From positions 5,136,501 to 5,200,500 of the forward strand of contig NZ_CP104067.1 in NCBI RefSeq assembly GCF_026651875.1: a stretch of 64,000 bases of DNA, given 5' to 3'. This document shows, piece after piece, positions 1 through 8,998 of this stretch. The translations under genes were made by a program, and so were the position numbers. This DNA comes from Alicyclobacillus fastidiosus. Lineage in GTDB: Bacteria; Bacillota; Bacilli; Alicyclobacillales; Alicyclobacillaceae. The notes beneath the pieces are model-generated. The model saw only the letters and a program-made list of their open reading frames with translations. It ran no database searches and was not told the origin of the DNA. Within the stretch, counting starts at the first letter, position 1, and each line of letters opens with the position of its first letter.

Positions 1-1030
1 CCGCCTCGACCATCGCCTCAGCAATAGCGAATGTCCCTTTGGCAAACGCCGGCATTTCAAACACACCCATCGGTCCGTTCCAAATCACCGTCTTTGCAGC
101 TTTGATTTCAGCCTGGAACACGGCGATGCTGTCGGGACCGATATCGAGCGCCATCTCGTCCGCCTTCAGCTCGTTCACCTTGCGTGCGGTGTACTCTGCG
201 TCCGCCGCAAACGCCTTGGCCGCGATAACGTCGGTCGGCAACAAAAGTCGACTATTGTGCTCTTTCGCGACGGCGAGCAACCGCTTGGCCGTCTCAAGCG
301 CATCCGACTCGACGAGGGACTTGGCCATGTCGTTCCCCTGCACGGCGAGGAACGTGTTCGCCATGCCGCCGCCGATGAGCAGGGCGTCGACCTTCGGCAA
401 CAAGTTCTCGATGACGTTGATCTTGTCCGACACCTTTGCGCCGCCGATAATTGCGACGAACGGGCGCTTCGGACTAGCGAGCGCTTCCCCCATGATGCCG
501 ACTTCCTTCTCCATGAGGAAACCAGCCACACTCGGCAGATACGCCGCAACGCCAGCCGTGGAGGCATGGGCCCGGTGGGCCGTACCAAAAGCATCGCCGA
601 CAAACACGTCGCCGAGCTCTGCAAACGCCTTGGCGAGCTCTTGGTCATTCTTTTCTTCCCCTGCGTAGAACCGCACGTTCTCGAGTACGAGCACTTCGCC
701 GTCCTTCAGCGCCCCGACCGCCTCTTTCGCGGTGTCACCGATACAGTCGTCGGCAAACGAGACGTGGATGCCTTTGAGCAGCTCTTGCAGGTGGTTTGCC
801 ACAGGGCGCAGGGAGTACTTTTCGTTGCGCTCCCCCTTCGGGCGTCCGAGGTGACTCATCAGGATGACCCGTGCGCCATGCTGCGATAGGTATGTAATCG
901 TCGGGATAGCGGCGCGGACGCGAGTATCGTCTGTAATCTCACCAGCATCGTTCATCGGAACGTTAAAATCCACCCGAACGAGTGCGCGCTTTCCTTGCCA
1001 CTGTACGTCTTCAATGGTCTTCTTAGCCAC
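1..1030 (-). CDS. pgk: Phosphoglycerate kinase, 5' part (gene runs off the window start)
   Basis: Glycolytic enzyme that transfers phosphate from 1,3-bisphosphoglycerate to ADP in the cytoplasm. The minus strand is open from position 1030 to the window edge, about 343 codons of a usual ~395. The N-terminus has the substrate-binding signature VDFNVP, followed by SHLGRP and, further on, the GDAFGTAHRAHAS stretch and the GGAKVSDK motif, all typical of Pgk. The start is GTG at 1028-1030, with GGAGG about 8 bases upstream. It is transcribed divergently from the comER-like gene. No gapA lies directly upstream, although many Bacillota have one there. The product assignment is near certain; only the C-terminus is missing. 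Confidence 0.97.
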   Translation of the reverse strand, partial: MAKKTIEDVQWQGKRALVRVDFNVPMNDAGEITDDTRVRAAIPTITYLSQHGARVILMSHLGRPKGERNEKYSLRPVANHLQELLKGIHVSFADDCIGDTAKEAVGALKDGEVLVLENVRFYAGEEKNDQELAKAFAELGDVFVGDAFGTAHRAHASTAGVAAYLPSVAGFLMEKEVGIMGEALASPKRPFVAIIGGAKVSDKINVIENLLPKVDALLIGGGMANTFLAVQGNDMAKSLVESDALETAKRLLAVAKEHNSRLLLPTDVIAAKAFAADAEYTARKVNELKADEMALDIGPDSIAVFQAEIKAAKTVIWNGPMGVFEMPAFAKGTFAIAEAMVEA

Positions 1031-1255
1031 TCCGAGCGCCTCCAGTCTCTCACCTGATAGTTCCTAGGGTGTTCTGTTCTCTAATGGTCTTTCATCAAAC
1101 GACCAAATACTTCTCCGATTGGACCACCTACATTATTGTACCAGACCAATACAAGGCGAAAAAAGTCAAAGCTGAAGTCGTGTCCTACGTGTCTACAGAC
1201 GAGTCCCTTTTGAATAGACATGACAAAAGCGGATACTTTGCGGAGGTGACGACCC

Positions 1256-2077
1256 TTGCAGATTGGAATAGTGGGAACGGGACAAATGGGCGGCATGCTC
1301 GCACGCGCGTTCGCCGAAACAGCGCCGGAGAACGTGTACGTCTTCAACCGCTCTCGCGCGAAAGCGGAGTCCGTCGCAGCCGATTTGACAAACGTGATCG
1401 TCTGTGACGATTGGGAGACCCTCATTGAACGGGTAGATGCGGTGTTTTTGTGTACGAAAGGGAAAGACGGGTTGAGCCTCATCAAGAAGCTCGGCCCTCT
1501 GCTCAAATCTGACCAACTGCTCGTCACGACCATCAGCAATATCGATCTCGACCGCTGGCAAGAACTCACCCCCGCCACACCAGTAAAACTCATCCCGAGC
1601 CTGACTCAGACCATCCATCGGGGGGTCATGTTGCTCTCCTACCCTCGCGATGTCCCGGGTCCGCAGAAGACCGAACTCGAGAACCGGCTCTGCCAAATCG
1701 GCAAACCACTCATCGTCGACGAGGGCCAGGTGCGCGTCTGTTCTGACTTAGCCAGTTGCGGCCCAGCGTTCCTCGTGGCCATTTGCCAGTCGTGGGCGCA
1801 AGCCGCGGCGCAGACCGGCTCTTTGGAGCGTAGCACGGCCGAGATGATTCTCAAGGAAATGCTGATTGGACTCGCTGCTCTGCTCGACTCTGGCATGCAG
1901 TTCGACGACGTCGTGGAGAAGATTCGCGTTCCAAATGGCGTAACAGATAGAGGAATTGTCTCCATGGAGGACGTTCCTTTACGTCTATTTACTAGACTGC
2001 ACGCAGAAACGGCCAGATACGCCCAAGTCGGTCAGCGTACGTCCATCCCCGCCCCGCTCCCGTCCTCTGGGGGATAA
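1256..2077 (+). CDS. comER: ComER-like protein, pyrroline-5-carboxylate reductase (ProC) family
   Basis: A 273-residue protein with an N-terminal Rossmann fold (GIVGTGQMGG at residues 4-13) and a C-terminal helical ProC-type dimerisation domain that includes the S-CGPAF segment. In Bacillus the ComER paralogue of ProC is linked to late competence and sporulation signalling rather than proline synthesis, and its enzymatic activity is unclear. The start is TTG at 1256, preceded by GGAGGTG with 8-base spacing. It stands alone between pgk (divergent) and a sporulation kinase gene on the same strand 207 bases downstream. It could equally be a true ProC; the divergent C-terminus and the neighbouring kinase favour ComER. 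Confidence 0.7.
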   Translation: MQIGIVGTGQMGGMLARAFAETAPENVYVFNRSRAKAESVAADLTNVIVCDDWETLIERVDAVFLCTKGKDGLSLIKKLGPLLKSDQLLVTTISNIDLDRWQELTPATPVKLIPSLTQTIHRGVMLLSYPRDVPGPQKTELENRLCQIGKPLIVDEGQVRVCSDLASCGPAFLVAICQSWAQAAAQTGSLERSTAEMILKEMLIGLAALLDSGMQFDDVVEKIRVPNGVTDRGIVSMEDVPLRLFTRLHAETARYAQVGQRTSIPAPLPSSGG

Positions 2078-2284
2078 AACGACGCGGCTCGACGCGAATC
2101 ATGACAACCTTTGTCGAACTCTGAGAATGTTTGCTAATTTCACTTGTCTGATTCTGGTTGGAACAGCATAATGGGGAGCATAAAACACGGCACAAAGCGC
2201 CCACCCGCCTCTTAGTAAAGGGTCGACTGTCCCTTTGCGAAGAGGTCATTCCGTTGGACAACCTCTTAAAGGTGGCTTTGAACA

Positions 2285-3553
2285 TTGAGCCTTGCGATGA
2301 ATCAATCTAGCTTGACGGCTTCAAAACCAACCATCCGTCGAAGAGTTGAACCGAGCCAACTGGAGATTTCGGCCCATGACGTCCAAGTTCATACACTGGA
2401 AGCGTGTCCATCGCGCCACGCCGCAGAGCCGCTCCGCCAGATGATCTACAACTTCTTTACAGGGATGCCGTGGTCGTTTCCATTTCTCGTCTTTTTTCTC
2501 GACGCCAACGACGTGATCCTCGACGTGATTGGTCCGACAAACGCTTTATCCGCTGACTTAGCGCAGAGGTTGCCTGGTATGGGGTTACACGCGATGCACG
2601 ACGGTGCTGGCGGACATCTCTACCCGCCCGGAGAGGCACAACCGCTTCGTCTAGCCGAACTCGGCGGGGATTGGCGCAGTGCGATAGCTGAACTCAGTGA
2701 ACCGATGGCGCTCGCAAAGTGCAAGGTGGTTCTTTCCATCCCGTCCTCACTGACCTGGGTTCAGCTTCAGAGCAGTTTGGTGACGTCCGTATACGCGCTT
2801 CAACAAGTGTGTTCCCTCTCGACGGCGCCGCTGGAACATCACGGGGGCGGTTCAGTGCGTCCGGCGGTCGAAAAGGGCGAAAAAATAGAAAGTAAGCTGA
2901 CAGAATTCGAGAAAAATCGGTCGCTCGCGTCACTCAGCGCCGGCATCGCCCACGAAATCCGAAATCCACTCACCACCGCCCGCGGATTTCTCCAGCTGTT
3001 TGAACAGCGCTGTGAGCCCGCCGATAAAAAGTTTGTCGAGCTGACCATTCGAGAATTAGACAGAATTCATGCGTTGCTCCAGGATTTTATGGGCCTGGCG
3101 CGCCCAGACGACGAATCCACGCAATTGGTGGACATCCGGGAACTGACCCACTCGGTGTATCAGTTTTTGCGCCCTGAAGCGACGCTGTGCGGCGTGCTGC
3201 TCAACTACGATGTACCATCTTCCTGCGTGCTCATGTCGGTGCAGGCGGACCGGATAAAGCAGGTGCTGATCAACTTGTTGCAAAACGCAGTCCACGCGTG
3301 TGACAAAGACGGAGAGGTACACGTAACCCTGCGCGACTTTTCCGATCACGCCACCATCACGATTCGCGACAATGGCTGCGGGATTTCGGATATGCACCAG
3401 CTCTTTCGCCCGTTTCAAACGACGAAGTCGAACGGGACAGGACTTGGCATGTTTGTGAGTAAGCACATTATCGAAGCGCACCGCGGACATCTTCAGGTGG
3501 ATTCGACCGTCGGTGAGGGAACCACTGTAACCGTCTACTTACCCCGGGGCTAG
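2285..3553 (+). CDS. Sensor histidine kinase, sporulation-kinase type (KinB/KinA-like)
   Basis: A 422-residue protein with no evident membrane segment. The N-terminal ~190 residues look like a divergent sensory (PAS-like) region. The HisKA domain carries the H-box with phospho-accepting His223 (AHEIRNPLT), followed by an HATPase domain with N-box (LLQNAVHAC), G1 (DNGCGI), F-box and G2 (GTGLGM). The H-box resembles those of Bacillus kinases that feed the Spo0F/Spo0A phosphorelay. No response regulator gene is adjacent, as expected for an orphan phosphorelay kinase. TTG at 2285 is chosen because AAAGGTGG lies 9 bases upstream; the ATG at 2297 is the alternative. A hairpin terminator follows. 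Confidence 0.85.
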   Translation: MSLAMNQSSLTASKPTIRRRVEPSQLEISAHDVQVHTLEACPSRHAAEPLRQMIYNFFTGMPWSFPFLVFFLDANDVILDVIGPTNALSADLAQRLPGMGLHAMHDGAGGHLYPPGEAQPLRLAELGGDWRSAIAELSEPMALAKCKVVLSIPSSLTWVQLQSSLVTSVYALQQVCSLSTAPLEHHGGGSVRPAVEKGEKIESKLTEFEKNRSLASLSAGIAHEIRNPLTTARGFLQLFEQRCEPADKKFVELTIRELDRIHALLQDFMGLARPDDESTQLVDIRELTHSVYQFLRPEATLCGVLLNYDVPSSCVLMSVQADRIKQVLINLLQNAVHACDKDGEVHVTLRDFSDHATITIRDNGCGISDMHQLFRPFQTTKSNGTGLGMFVSKHIIEAHRGHLQVDSTVGEGTTVTVYLPRG

Positions 3554-3635
3554 GCCAACTCGTTACCCTGGTTCAAACGCGATCCACCCCAATCGGCGAT
3601 GGTCGATGGCGAAAAGAAGAGTCCAAAATTTTAAT

Positions 3636-3680
3636 AAAAAGCCTCCAAATCCACTGTTCAAGTGGAGATGGAGGCTTTTT
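3636..3680. terminator. Bidirectional hairpin terminator between kinase and pepF
   Basis: An 11-bp outer stem (AAAAAGCCTCC paired with GGAGGCTTTTT) encloses a second 5-bp stem (CCACT/AGTGG). T tracts occur in both orientations. It separates two convergent genes and can serve both. Confidence 0.9.
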
Positions 3681-3760
3681 ATGCTGATTGATGATGAGCT
3701 AAAGTGGGGCCCCGAATCACAAAGATTGACTTTGGAGCCCATCCTTTCGCCCTTCCCCGA

Positions 3761-5614
3761 TTACTCGACTAATGTCGCCAACTCATCGACCAGGCGGTCG
3801 AACTCACGAAGCGCCTCGCGAACCGGCTCTGGCGACTCCATGTCCACACCCGCCTTGCGTAGAAGCTCTATCGAATAATCGGAGCTTCCCGAGGAGAGAA
3901 ACGCCAGGTAGTCGTTGCGCGCCGCTTCTCCCTCGCTGAGAATCCGGCGCGACAGCGCGATGGCCGCCGATATGCCAGTGGCGTATTTGTAAACGTAAAA
4001 CGGCGTGTAAAAGTGTGGAATGCGCATCCACTCGTACGCAATCTGCTCGTTGACGTTGCAGGCCGGACCAAAAAACTCCTGATTCAGGCCGTAGTACGTT
4101 TCATCGAGCCACTCGGTCGTCAGCGCTCCACCCTCTTCGACGTGTTCGTGCGTCAACTTTTCAAATTCGGCGAACATCGTCTGGCGGTACAGCGTTCCCC
4201 GAATCGTCTCCAACTGGTGATTCAGCAAATAGGCTCGCTTTGCCTTGTCGTCGGTGGTCTTGAGCAGATGGTCCAGGAGCAACGCCTCGTTACAAGTGGA
4301 CGCGACTTCCGCGACGAATATGGTGTAATCGGAGTACACGTACGGCTGGGTCTTTCTCGAAAAGTAACTGTGCATCGAGTGACCCAGTTCGTGCGCAAGC
4401 GTGAACATGTTGTCCAGCGAGTCGTGGTAATTGAGCAGCATGTACGGATGGGTGCCGTATGTACCCCAAGAATAGGCACCGCTTCGCTTGCCTTTGTTCT
4501 CATACACGTCCACCCACCGGCTGTTGAGCCCCTTCTCTGCAATCTGGCGGTAATCCTCGCCAAGCACCTGCACGGCGGTGAGCACCGTCTGCTTCGCATC
4601 GTCGTACTTGACGCGCCAGTCGATGTCTTGGACCATGGGCGTGTAGAGATCGTACATTTGAAGGTCGTTCAGGCCGAGCACCTTCGCGCGCAGCTTCAAG
4701 TATTTGTGCAAAGAAGGCAGGAACTCGTGAACGGTGTTGACCAAGTTGTCGTAGACGGCAACCGGGACGTTGTCGGAGTTCAACGAGGCAGCGCGTGCCG
4801 ATTCAAATTTGCGAACGCGCGCATTGACGACCCCTCGCTTCACGTTGGCCGAATAGATGGCGCTAACCGTGTTCCGGTGCTTGGCGTACGTGGCGTACAC
4901 CGCTTCAAACGCGTTTTTGCGGACTTCCCGATTTTTGCTCTCCAACAACTGAATGTAGAGTCCGTGCGTAATTTCGACTTCTTCGCCATCTTCGTCGCGA
5001 ATGCTCGGAAACACCATATCGGCGTTGTTGAACATGGAAAAGATGTCGCTTGGCGCGTTTAACACCTCGCCGAAGGAAGCGAGCAGTTGCTCCTGCTCAG
5101 GGCTCAAGACGTGTTCCTTTTCCCGCGTGATCTCCTTCAAGGCAAAGCGGTACAGCTGTAGATCCCGATTTTCTTGCAGCATCTCCTCTAACCGGTTGGA
5201 GTCGATGGAGAGGATCTCGGGGACGAAAAACGCCATAGCGGACTGCGCTTTGACGAGCAATCCATACGCCCTGTCCTGTAAGGCCTGCGCCGCACCATTC
5301 GACGTATCCTCATCGAGATGCATTTTTGCGTATACGTACAGTTTTCCGGAGACCTGACCGATTTCATCTTGCAGCCGAAACGCCGAGAGCAACTGGCCGC
5401 TGGATTCGTTCAAGGTACCTTGCTTGGCGGCGAACTGCGTAAGTAACTGCTCTAGTTTTTGGGCGTCCTTCTCCCAGTCCTGGTCACTCGCGTAAATCGC
5501 GCTGAGATCCCACTTATACTTATCTTCGATTTCGCTGCGAGTGCGTACCTTCTTCGAGTGTTCTGCCTCCGCTTTGAAGAATGGCAGAGGCAGAGCCCTT
5601 TTCACGCTGGACAT
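3761..5614 (-). CDS. pepF: Oligoendopeptidase F (M3 zinc metallopeptidase)
   Basis: A 617-residue cytoplasmic peptidase that degrades oligopeptides. The zinc motif HELGHSMHS (HExxH) is clearly visible, with the downstream glutamate region FVAEVASTCNEA, as in the PepF branch of family M3. Length matches the family. The minus strand stays open far upstream, but the start is placed at ATG 5614 because GGAGGT sits 6 bases before it and family-like sequence begins there. It starts 22 bases after the pyrimidine-nucleoside phosphorylase/cytidine deaminase gene, so the two are probably cotranscribed. Confidence 0.95.
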   Translation of the reverse strand: MSSVKRALPLPFFKAEAEHSKKVRTRSEIEDKYKWDLSAIYASDQDWEKDAQKLEQLLTQFAAKQGTLNESSGQLLSAFRLQDEIGQVSGKLYVYAKMHLDEDTSNGAAQALQDRAYGLLVKAQSAMAFFVPEILSIDSNRLEEMLQENRDLQLYRFALKEITREKEHVLSPEQEQLLASFGEVLNAPSDIFSMFNNADMVFPSIRDEDGEEVEITHGLYIQLLESKNREVRKNAFEAVYATYAKHRNTVSAIYSANVKRGVVNARVRKFESARAASLNSDNVPVAVYDNLVNTVHEFLPSLHKYLKLRAKVLGLNDLQMYDLYTPMVQDIDWRVKYDDAKQTVLTAVQVLGEDYRQIAEKGLNSRWVDVYENKGKRSGAYSWGTYGTHPYMLLNYHDSLDNMFTLAHELGHSMHSYFSRKTQPYVYSDYTIFVAEVASTCNEALLLDHLLKTTDDKAKRAYLLNHQLETIRGTLYRQTMFAEFEKLTHEHVEEGGALTTEWLDETYYGLNQEFFGPACNVNEQIAYEWMRIPHFYTPFYVYKYATGISAAIALSRRILSEGEAARNDYLAFLSSGSSDYSIELLRKAGVDMESPEPVREALREFDRLVDELATLVE

Positions 5615-5636
5615 GTGTGTACCTCCTATGCTTCGT

Positions 5637-7379
5637 TCATCTCTCTGAATCCGTTTTGGCGTACGCCATCTGCTCCGGTGTAAACGCACCTGGCAAAAGT
5701 TCCCCGACCGTCGTCTTCTTGATGTCATTGTGCAGGTTCGCCAGCAGCACGGGCGTGTTTGGCGAGCAGAACTCGGCCAACACTTGTCGGCATGCCCCAC
5801 ACGGTGCCACCGGATCTGGTGAATCCGCGACGACGGCGACGCCCGTAATCGCCACGTTCGGCAAGTTACGTGCACTCATCAGAGAAAACACCGCACTTCG
5901 CTCGGCGCAGTTGGTTAATCCGAAGGAGGCATTTTCGATGTTCGCCCCGGTTACGATGTGCCCATCGGCGGTGCGTAGGGCTGCCCCGACGGCAAATCCC
6001 GAATACGGAACGTACGCGTTTTCACGGGCCTGTAAGGCGGCGTGCAGCAACTCCTGGTGGCCGTCGTCGTCCCCGCTTCGAACGTACCCGAGAATGAGCT
6101 TCGGCCGTTCGACCGGCGCTTCACTGACCACCACCGCGTCCGCGAGTTCCACGAGGCACGCATCGGCTGCGGACTCGCCGTCCGCGTGGACTTCAACCAG
6201 TACATCACCAGTTTCTACCCGCTGACCGACGCGCACTTGGACGACGACGCCCACGGCCGGATTGATGACGTCTTCCTTCGTCGCCCGACCGGCGCCCAAG
6301 CGCATGGCGGCTTCGCCGAACGGCAACGCTTCCAGCGACGACACGTAGCCGCCCTTGGTCGCCCGAAGTTGTTTAACGACCGGCGCCTTCGGAAGTTTGT
6401 CTGGCTCGTCTACGATAGATGCATCGCCACCTTGCGCCGCGACAAACTGTTTGAACTTCGCCAGTGCCGATCCGTCGTCAAGCGCCTGAATCAACATCCC
6501 TCTCGCCTCGTCTGGACTTTTCGCCACTCCAGCCAAGACCGCCATCTCGGCGCCCAACGTGAGACACACTTCTGTCAAATCGTCCGGCCCTCGATGCATG
6601 AGGGTGGCAATCGCCTCTTTGACCTCGAGCGCATTGCCGATGGCGCGCCCAAGCGGCTCCTCCATACTCGATAGGACCGCAACCGTCTGGCGGCCAGCGT
6701 GATTCCCAATCCCCACCATCGTCCTCGCCAACCGCCGAGCGTCGGCCTCAGTCTTCATAAAGGCACCACTGCCCACCTTGACGTCCAGGACGATGGCATT
6801 CGCTCCGCTAGCCAGCTTCTTGCTCATAATCGAGCTTGCAATCAGTGGGATGGACTCGACCGTCGCCGTCACGTCGCGCAAGGCGTAGATGCGTTTGTCA
6901 GCCGGCGCCAAGTCGCCCGATTGACCTGCCACGGCAACACCGACTTGCTTCACCTGGTCGACAAAGGCCTGCGTCGTAAGTGAGGTCTGGAAGCCCGGAA
7001 TGGACTCGAGCTTATCGATGGTCCCTCCGGTATGACCAAGTCCCCGCCCCGACATCTTGGCTACCGGGACGCCGATGGAGGCGAGCAGCGGTCCGAGAAT
7101 CAGCGTCGTCTTGTCTCCAACGCCCCCCGTACTATGTTTATCTACTTTAATACCAGGAATGCCACGAAGGTCTAACTCGTCCCCGGACGAGGCCATCAAC
7201 TGTGTAAAATCGGCCATCTCCTCTGTGTTCATCCCTCGCCAGACCACCGCCATCAAAAATGCGCTCATTTGGTAATCTGGCACGTCACCCCGAAGGTACC
7301 CGTCCATCAGTGCTTGCAGCTCTTGCTTTGACAACGCAAGCCCGCGGCGTTTTTTGTCGATGACGTCAACGGTTCGCAT
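5637..7379 (-). CDS. pdp-cdd: Fusion: pyrimidine-nucleoside phosphorylase + cytidine deaminase
   Basis: A single 580-residue reading frame. Residues 1 to ~434 are a complete pyrimidine-nucleoside/thymidine phosphorylase with KHSTGGVGDK and the MSGRGLGHTGGTIDKLES signature. Residues ~435-580 are a complete cytidine deaminase with the zinc ligands and catalytic Glu in NCAER (Cys491, Glu493) and PCGACRQ (Cys527, Cys530). No stop codon and no internal start with a Shine-Dalgarno is seen at the junction (near 6077), so this is a genuine in-frame fusion. The enzymes act consecutively: deaminase converts (deoxy)cytidine to (deoxy)uridine and phosphorylase splits it to uracil and (deoxy)ribose-1-phosphate. 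pepF follows by 22 bases. Confidence 0.95.
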   Translation of the reverse strand: MRTVDVIDKKRRGLALSKQELQALMDGYLRGDVPDYQMSAFLMAVVWRGMNTEEMADFTQLMASSGDELDLRGIPGIKVDKHSTGGVGDKTTLILGPLLASIGVPVAKMSGRGLGHTGGTIDKLESIPGFQTSLTTQAFVDQVKQVGVAVAGQSGDLAPADKRIYALRDVTATVESIPLIASSIMSKKLASGANAIVLDVKVGSGAFMKTEADARRLARTMVGIGNHAGRQTVAVLSSMEEPLGRAIGNALEVKEAIATLMHRGPDDLTEVCLTLGAEMAVLAGVAKSPDEARGMLIQALDDGSALAKFKQFVAAQGGDASIVDEPDKLPKAPVVKQLRATKGGYVSSLEALPFGEAAMRLGAGRATKEDVINPAVGVVVQVRVGQRVETGDVLVEVHADGESAADACLVELADAVVVSEAPVERPKLILGYVRSGDDDGHQELLHAALQARENAYVPYSGFAVGAALRTADGHIVTGANIENASFGLTNCAERSAVFSLMSARNLPNVAITGVAVVADSPDPVAPCGACRQVLAEFCSPNTPVLLANLHNDIKKTTVGELLPGAFTPEQMAYAKTDSER

Positions 7380-7590
7380 GTTTGCGCCTCCTCTGAGTCA
7401 TAAAGTCAACAGGACACCATTTCAGTACAAACTTACTGACGGGCTGTTGCTGGTCGCGAATCTGATGGTAGCATAATCTTCCTGCGTTTTCGATTTTGAT
7501 CCGCACTTGATTTGCACGTGGTACACTAACAAGGGCTTGGGTCGCTGATGGGCCTGATCTTGCACCTATATATTGCGGAGTGAAGCCTCT

Positions 7591-8928
7591 TTGAATGGAC
7601 GAAAAACACTATTTATGACCTTCTTGTTTCGCGGTCTATCTGCGGTTTTAACATTTGCGACAAGCGCTATTACCGCTCGTTACCTGATCTTCACGGGGGA
7701 CCGTGGGGACTTTCAGACGTCGACCACGTATGCCACGAGCGGTCAGCGGTTTGCAGGTGGGTACTCGAACTACTTTTCAATGTCGTTACCCCGTCGTCCG
7801 GACGAAGGAACTCAGATTGTCCAAATGGGCAACTTTATGATGTTTCTCTTCAGCATCCTGGTATGGCTCATCGCGGGCGCCGTGATCTGGTTTGGACACC
7901 CCTCCACCATCGTGATGTTCAGCTTGATCGGCATGCCGCTGACCTTCTTGTTCGGTTATGCGAGCCGCCTGCTAAACGCGTTAAACGCAATTTCTGAGCT
8001 CAATATCGCAAACGTCTTGCAGGCTGTTTCGTTTCTCGTCATCTATGTGGTGTATATCCTGTTCAACCGCCATGTTGGCGAGCATTATCGGCTCCTTTGG
8101 ACGTACCGAATTTGGTTGGCTTCCTGGGCTATCGCCGTGATCGCGACGATGTTGGCTGTATATCGCCACCTGAACTGGGGAGACAGTTTGAAATGGAAGT
8201 GGCACCGGACCGAGTGGAAGCATTTCGTCCAGTTTGGTACCTGGTCGTCGTTGGCCTTGTTATTGGGCTATGTAAATCTCCGGACGGACTTCTGGATGAT
8301 TGGCTGGGTTCTCCCTTACGACACTGCGACGCGCCGCATGGTTTCGGTGTACGGTATCGCCGTATCCGCTGCGGAGATTCTCATCACGCTAAGTCAGTCT
8401 ATCGCTACCGTCGTCTTCCGAAAGATGTCCGCCTCCGGCGGCGACGAAGCGGGAGTTGTCACCGAGAACGCCTCCCGCCAAACGCTGATTACGTCGTTTA
8501 TCACCGCCTGTGGCCTCGCCGTGGCCATGCCCGTGCTGGTCGTCGTCTACGGCGTGCACAAGTACGGCGGAGCAGTCGGACCGTTCTACGTGCTGTTGCC
8601 AGGCTTAATTCTGAAAACCGTGTCGACGCTCATTTCACAGTACTTCACAAACTCGAAAGGCAAGCCTGTGACGCTGGTCGTCATCTCCATCCTGATGATC
8701 GCGTTCAACGCGGCCATCTGCGCCGTGTTGATCCCGCGCTTTGGCATGTACGGCGCCTCAATCTCCTCGACCATCGCCTACTTTGCCGAGCTGGCCTCGT
8801 ACGTGTATTGGTACAGCCGGATCTCAGGGCGCAACGGACGCAACTTGTGGCTGGTCCAAAAGAGCGATTTTCGGCCGTACATCGAGATGGCAAGCGGCTT
8901 TGTGAAGCGCGTGAAGTCAAGGGCATAA
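7591..8928 (+). CDS. Polysaccharide/lipid flippase, MOP (Wzx/MATE) superfamily
   Basis: About 445 residues with some 12 hydrophobic segments, typical of the multidrug/oligosaccharidyl-lipid/polysaccharide exporter superfamily. This class flips undecaprenyl-linked glycans across the membrane. Recognisable features are the N-terminal LFRGLSAVLTFATSAITARYL segment and the late helix FGMYGASISSTIAY. The start is TTG at 7591 (GGAGTGA 7 bases upstream); the TTG at 7573 lacks a good site. No glycosyltransferase or polymerase is next to it, so its substrate cannot be assigned. It is followed by a hairpin terminator shared with the convergent fumarase gene. Confidence 0.8.
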   Translation: MNGRKTLFMTFLFRGLSAVLTFATSAITARYLIFTGDRGDFQTSTTYATSGQRFAGGYSNYFSMSLPRRPDEGTQIVQMGNFMMFLFSILVWLIAGAVIWFGHPSTIVMFSLIGMPLTFLFGYASRLLNALNAISELNIANVLQAVSFLVIYVVYILFNRHVGEHYRLLWTYRIWLASWAIAVIATMLAVYRHLNWGDSLKWKWHRTEWKHFVQFGTWSSLALLLGYVNLRTDFWMIGWVLPYDTATRRMVSVYGIAVSAAEILITLSQSIATVVFRKMSASGGDEAGVVTENASRQTLITSFITACGLAVAMPVLVVVYGVHKYGGAVGPFYVLLPGLILKTVSTLISQYFTNSKGKPVTLVVISILMIAFNAAICAVLIPRFGMYGASISSTIAYFAELASYVYWYSRISGRNGRNLWLVQKSDFRPYIEMASGFVKRVKSRA

Positions 8929-8941
8929 GATAGGCCGACTG

Positions 8942-8982
8942 AAAAAGCACCTGCCGCCCACACATGGGCAGCAGGTGCTTTT
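8942..8982. terminator. Bidirectional hairpin terminator (flippase / fumarase)
   Basis: Long stem with AAAAGCACCTGC paired to GCAGGTGCTTTT and an inner CCCA/TGGG extension. It has T tracts in both directions and lies between two convergent genes. Confidence 0.92.
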
Positions 8983-8998
8983 CGTCTAAATATCTCTG

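Noticed and set aside
257..889. Plus-strand frames over the first kilobase
   Set aside because: They lie antisense to the open pgk frame, which carries diagnostic motifs.
4013..5062. Plus-strand open frame of about 350 codons inside pepF
   Set aside because: Codon-bias shadow of pepF; no family resemblance or ribosome binding site.
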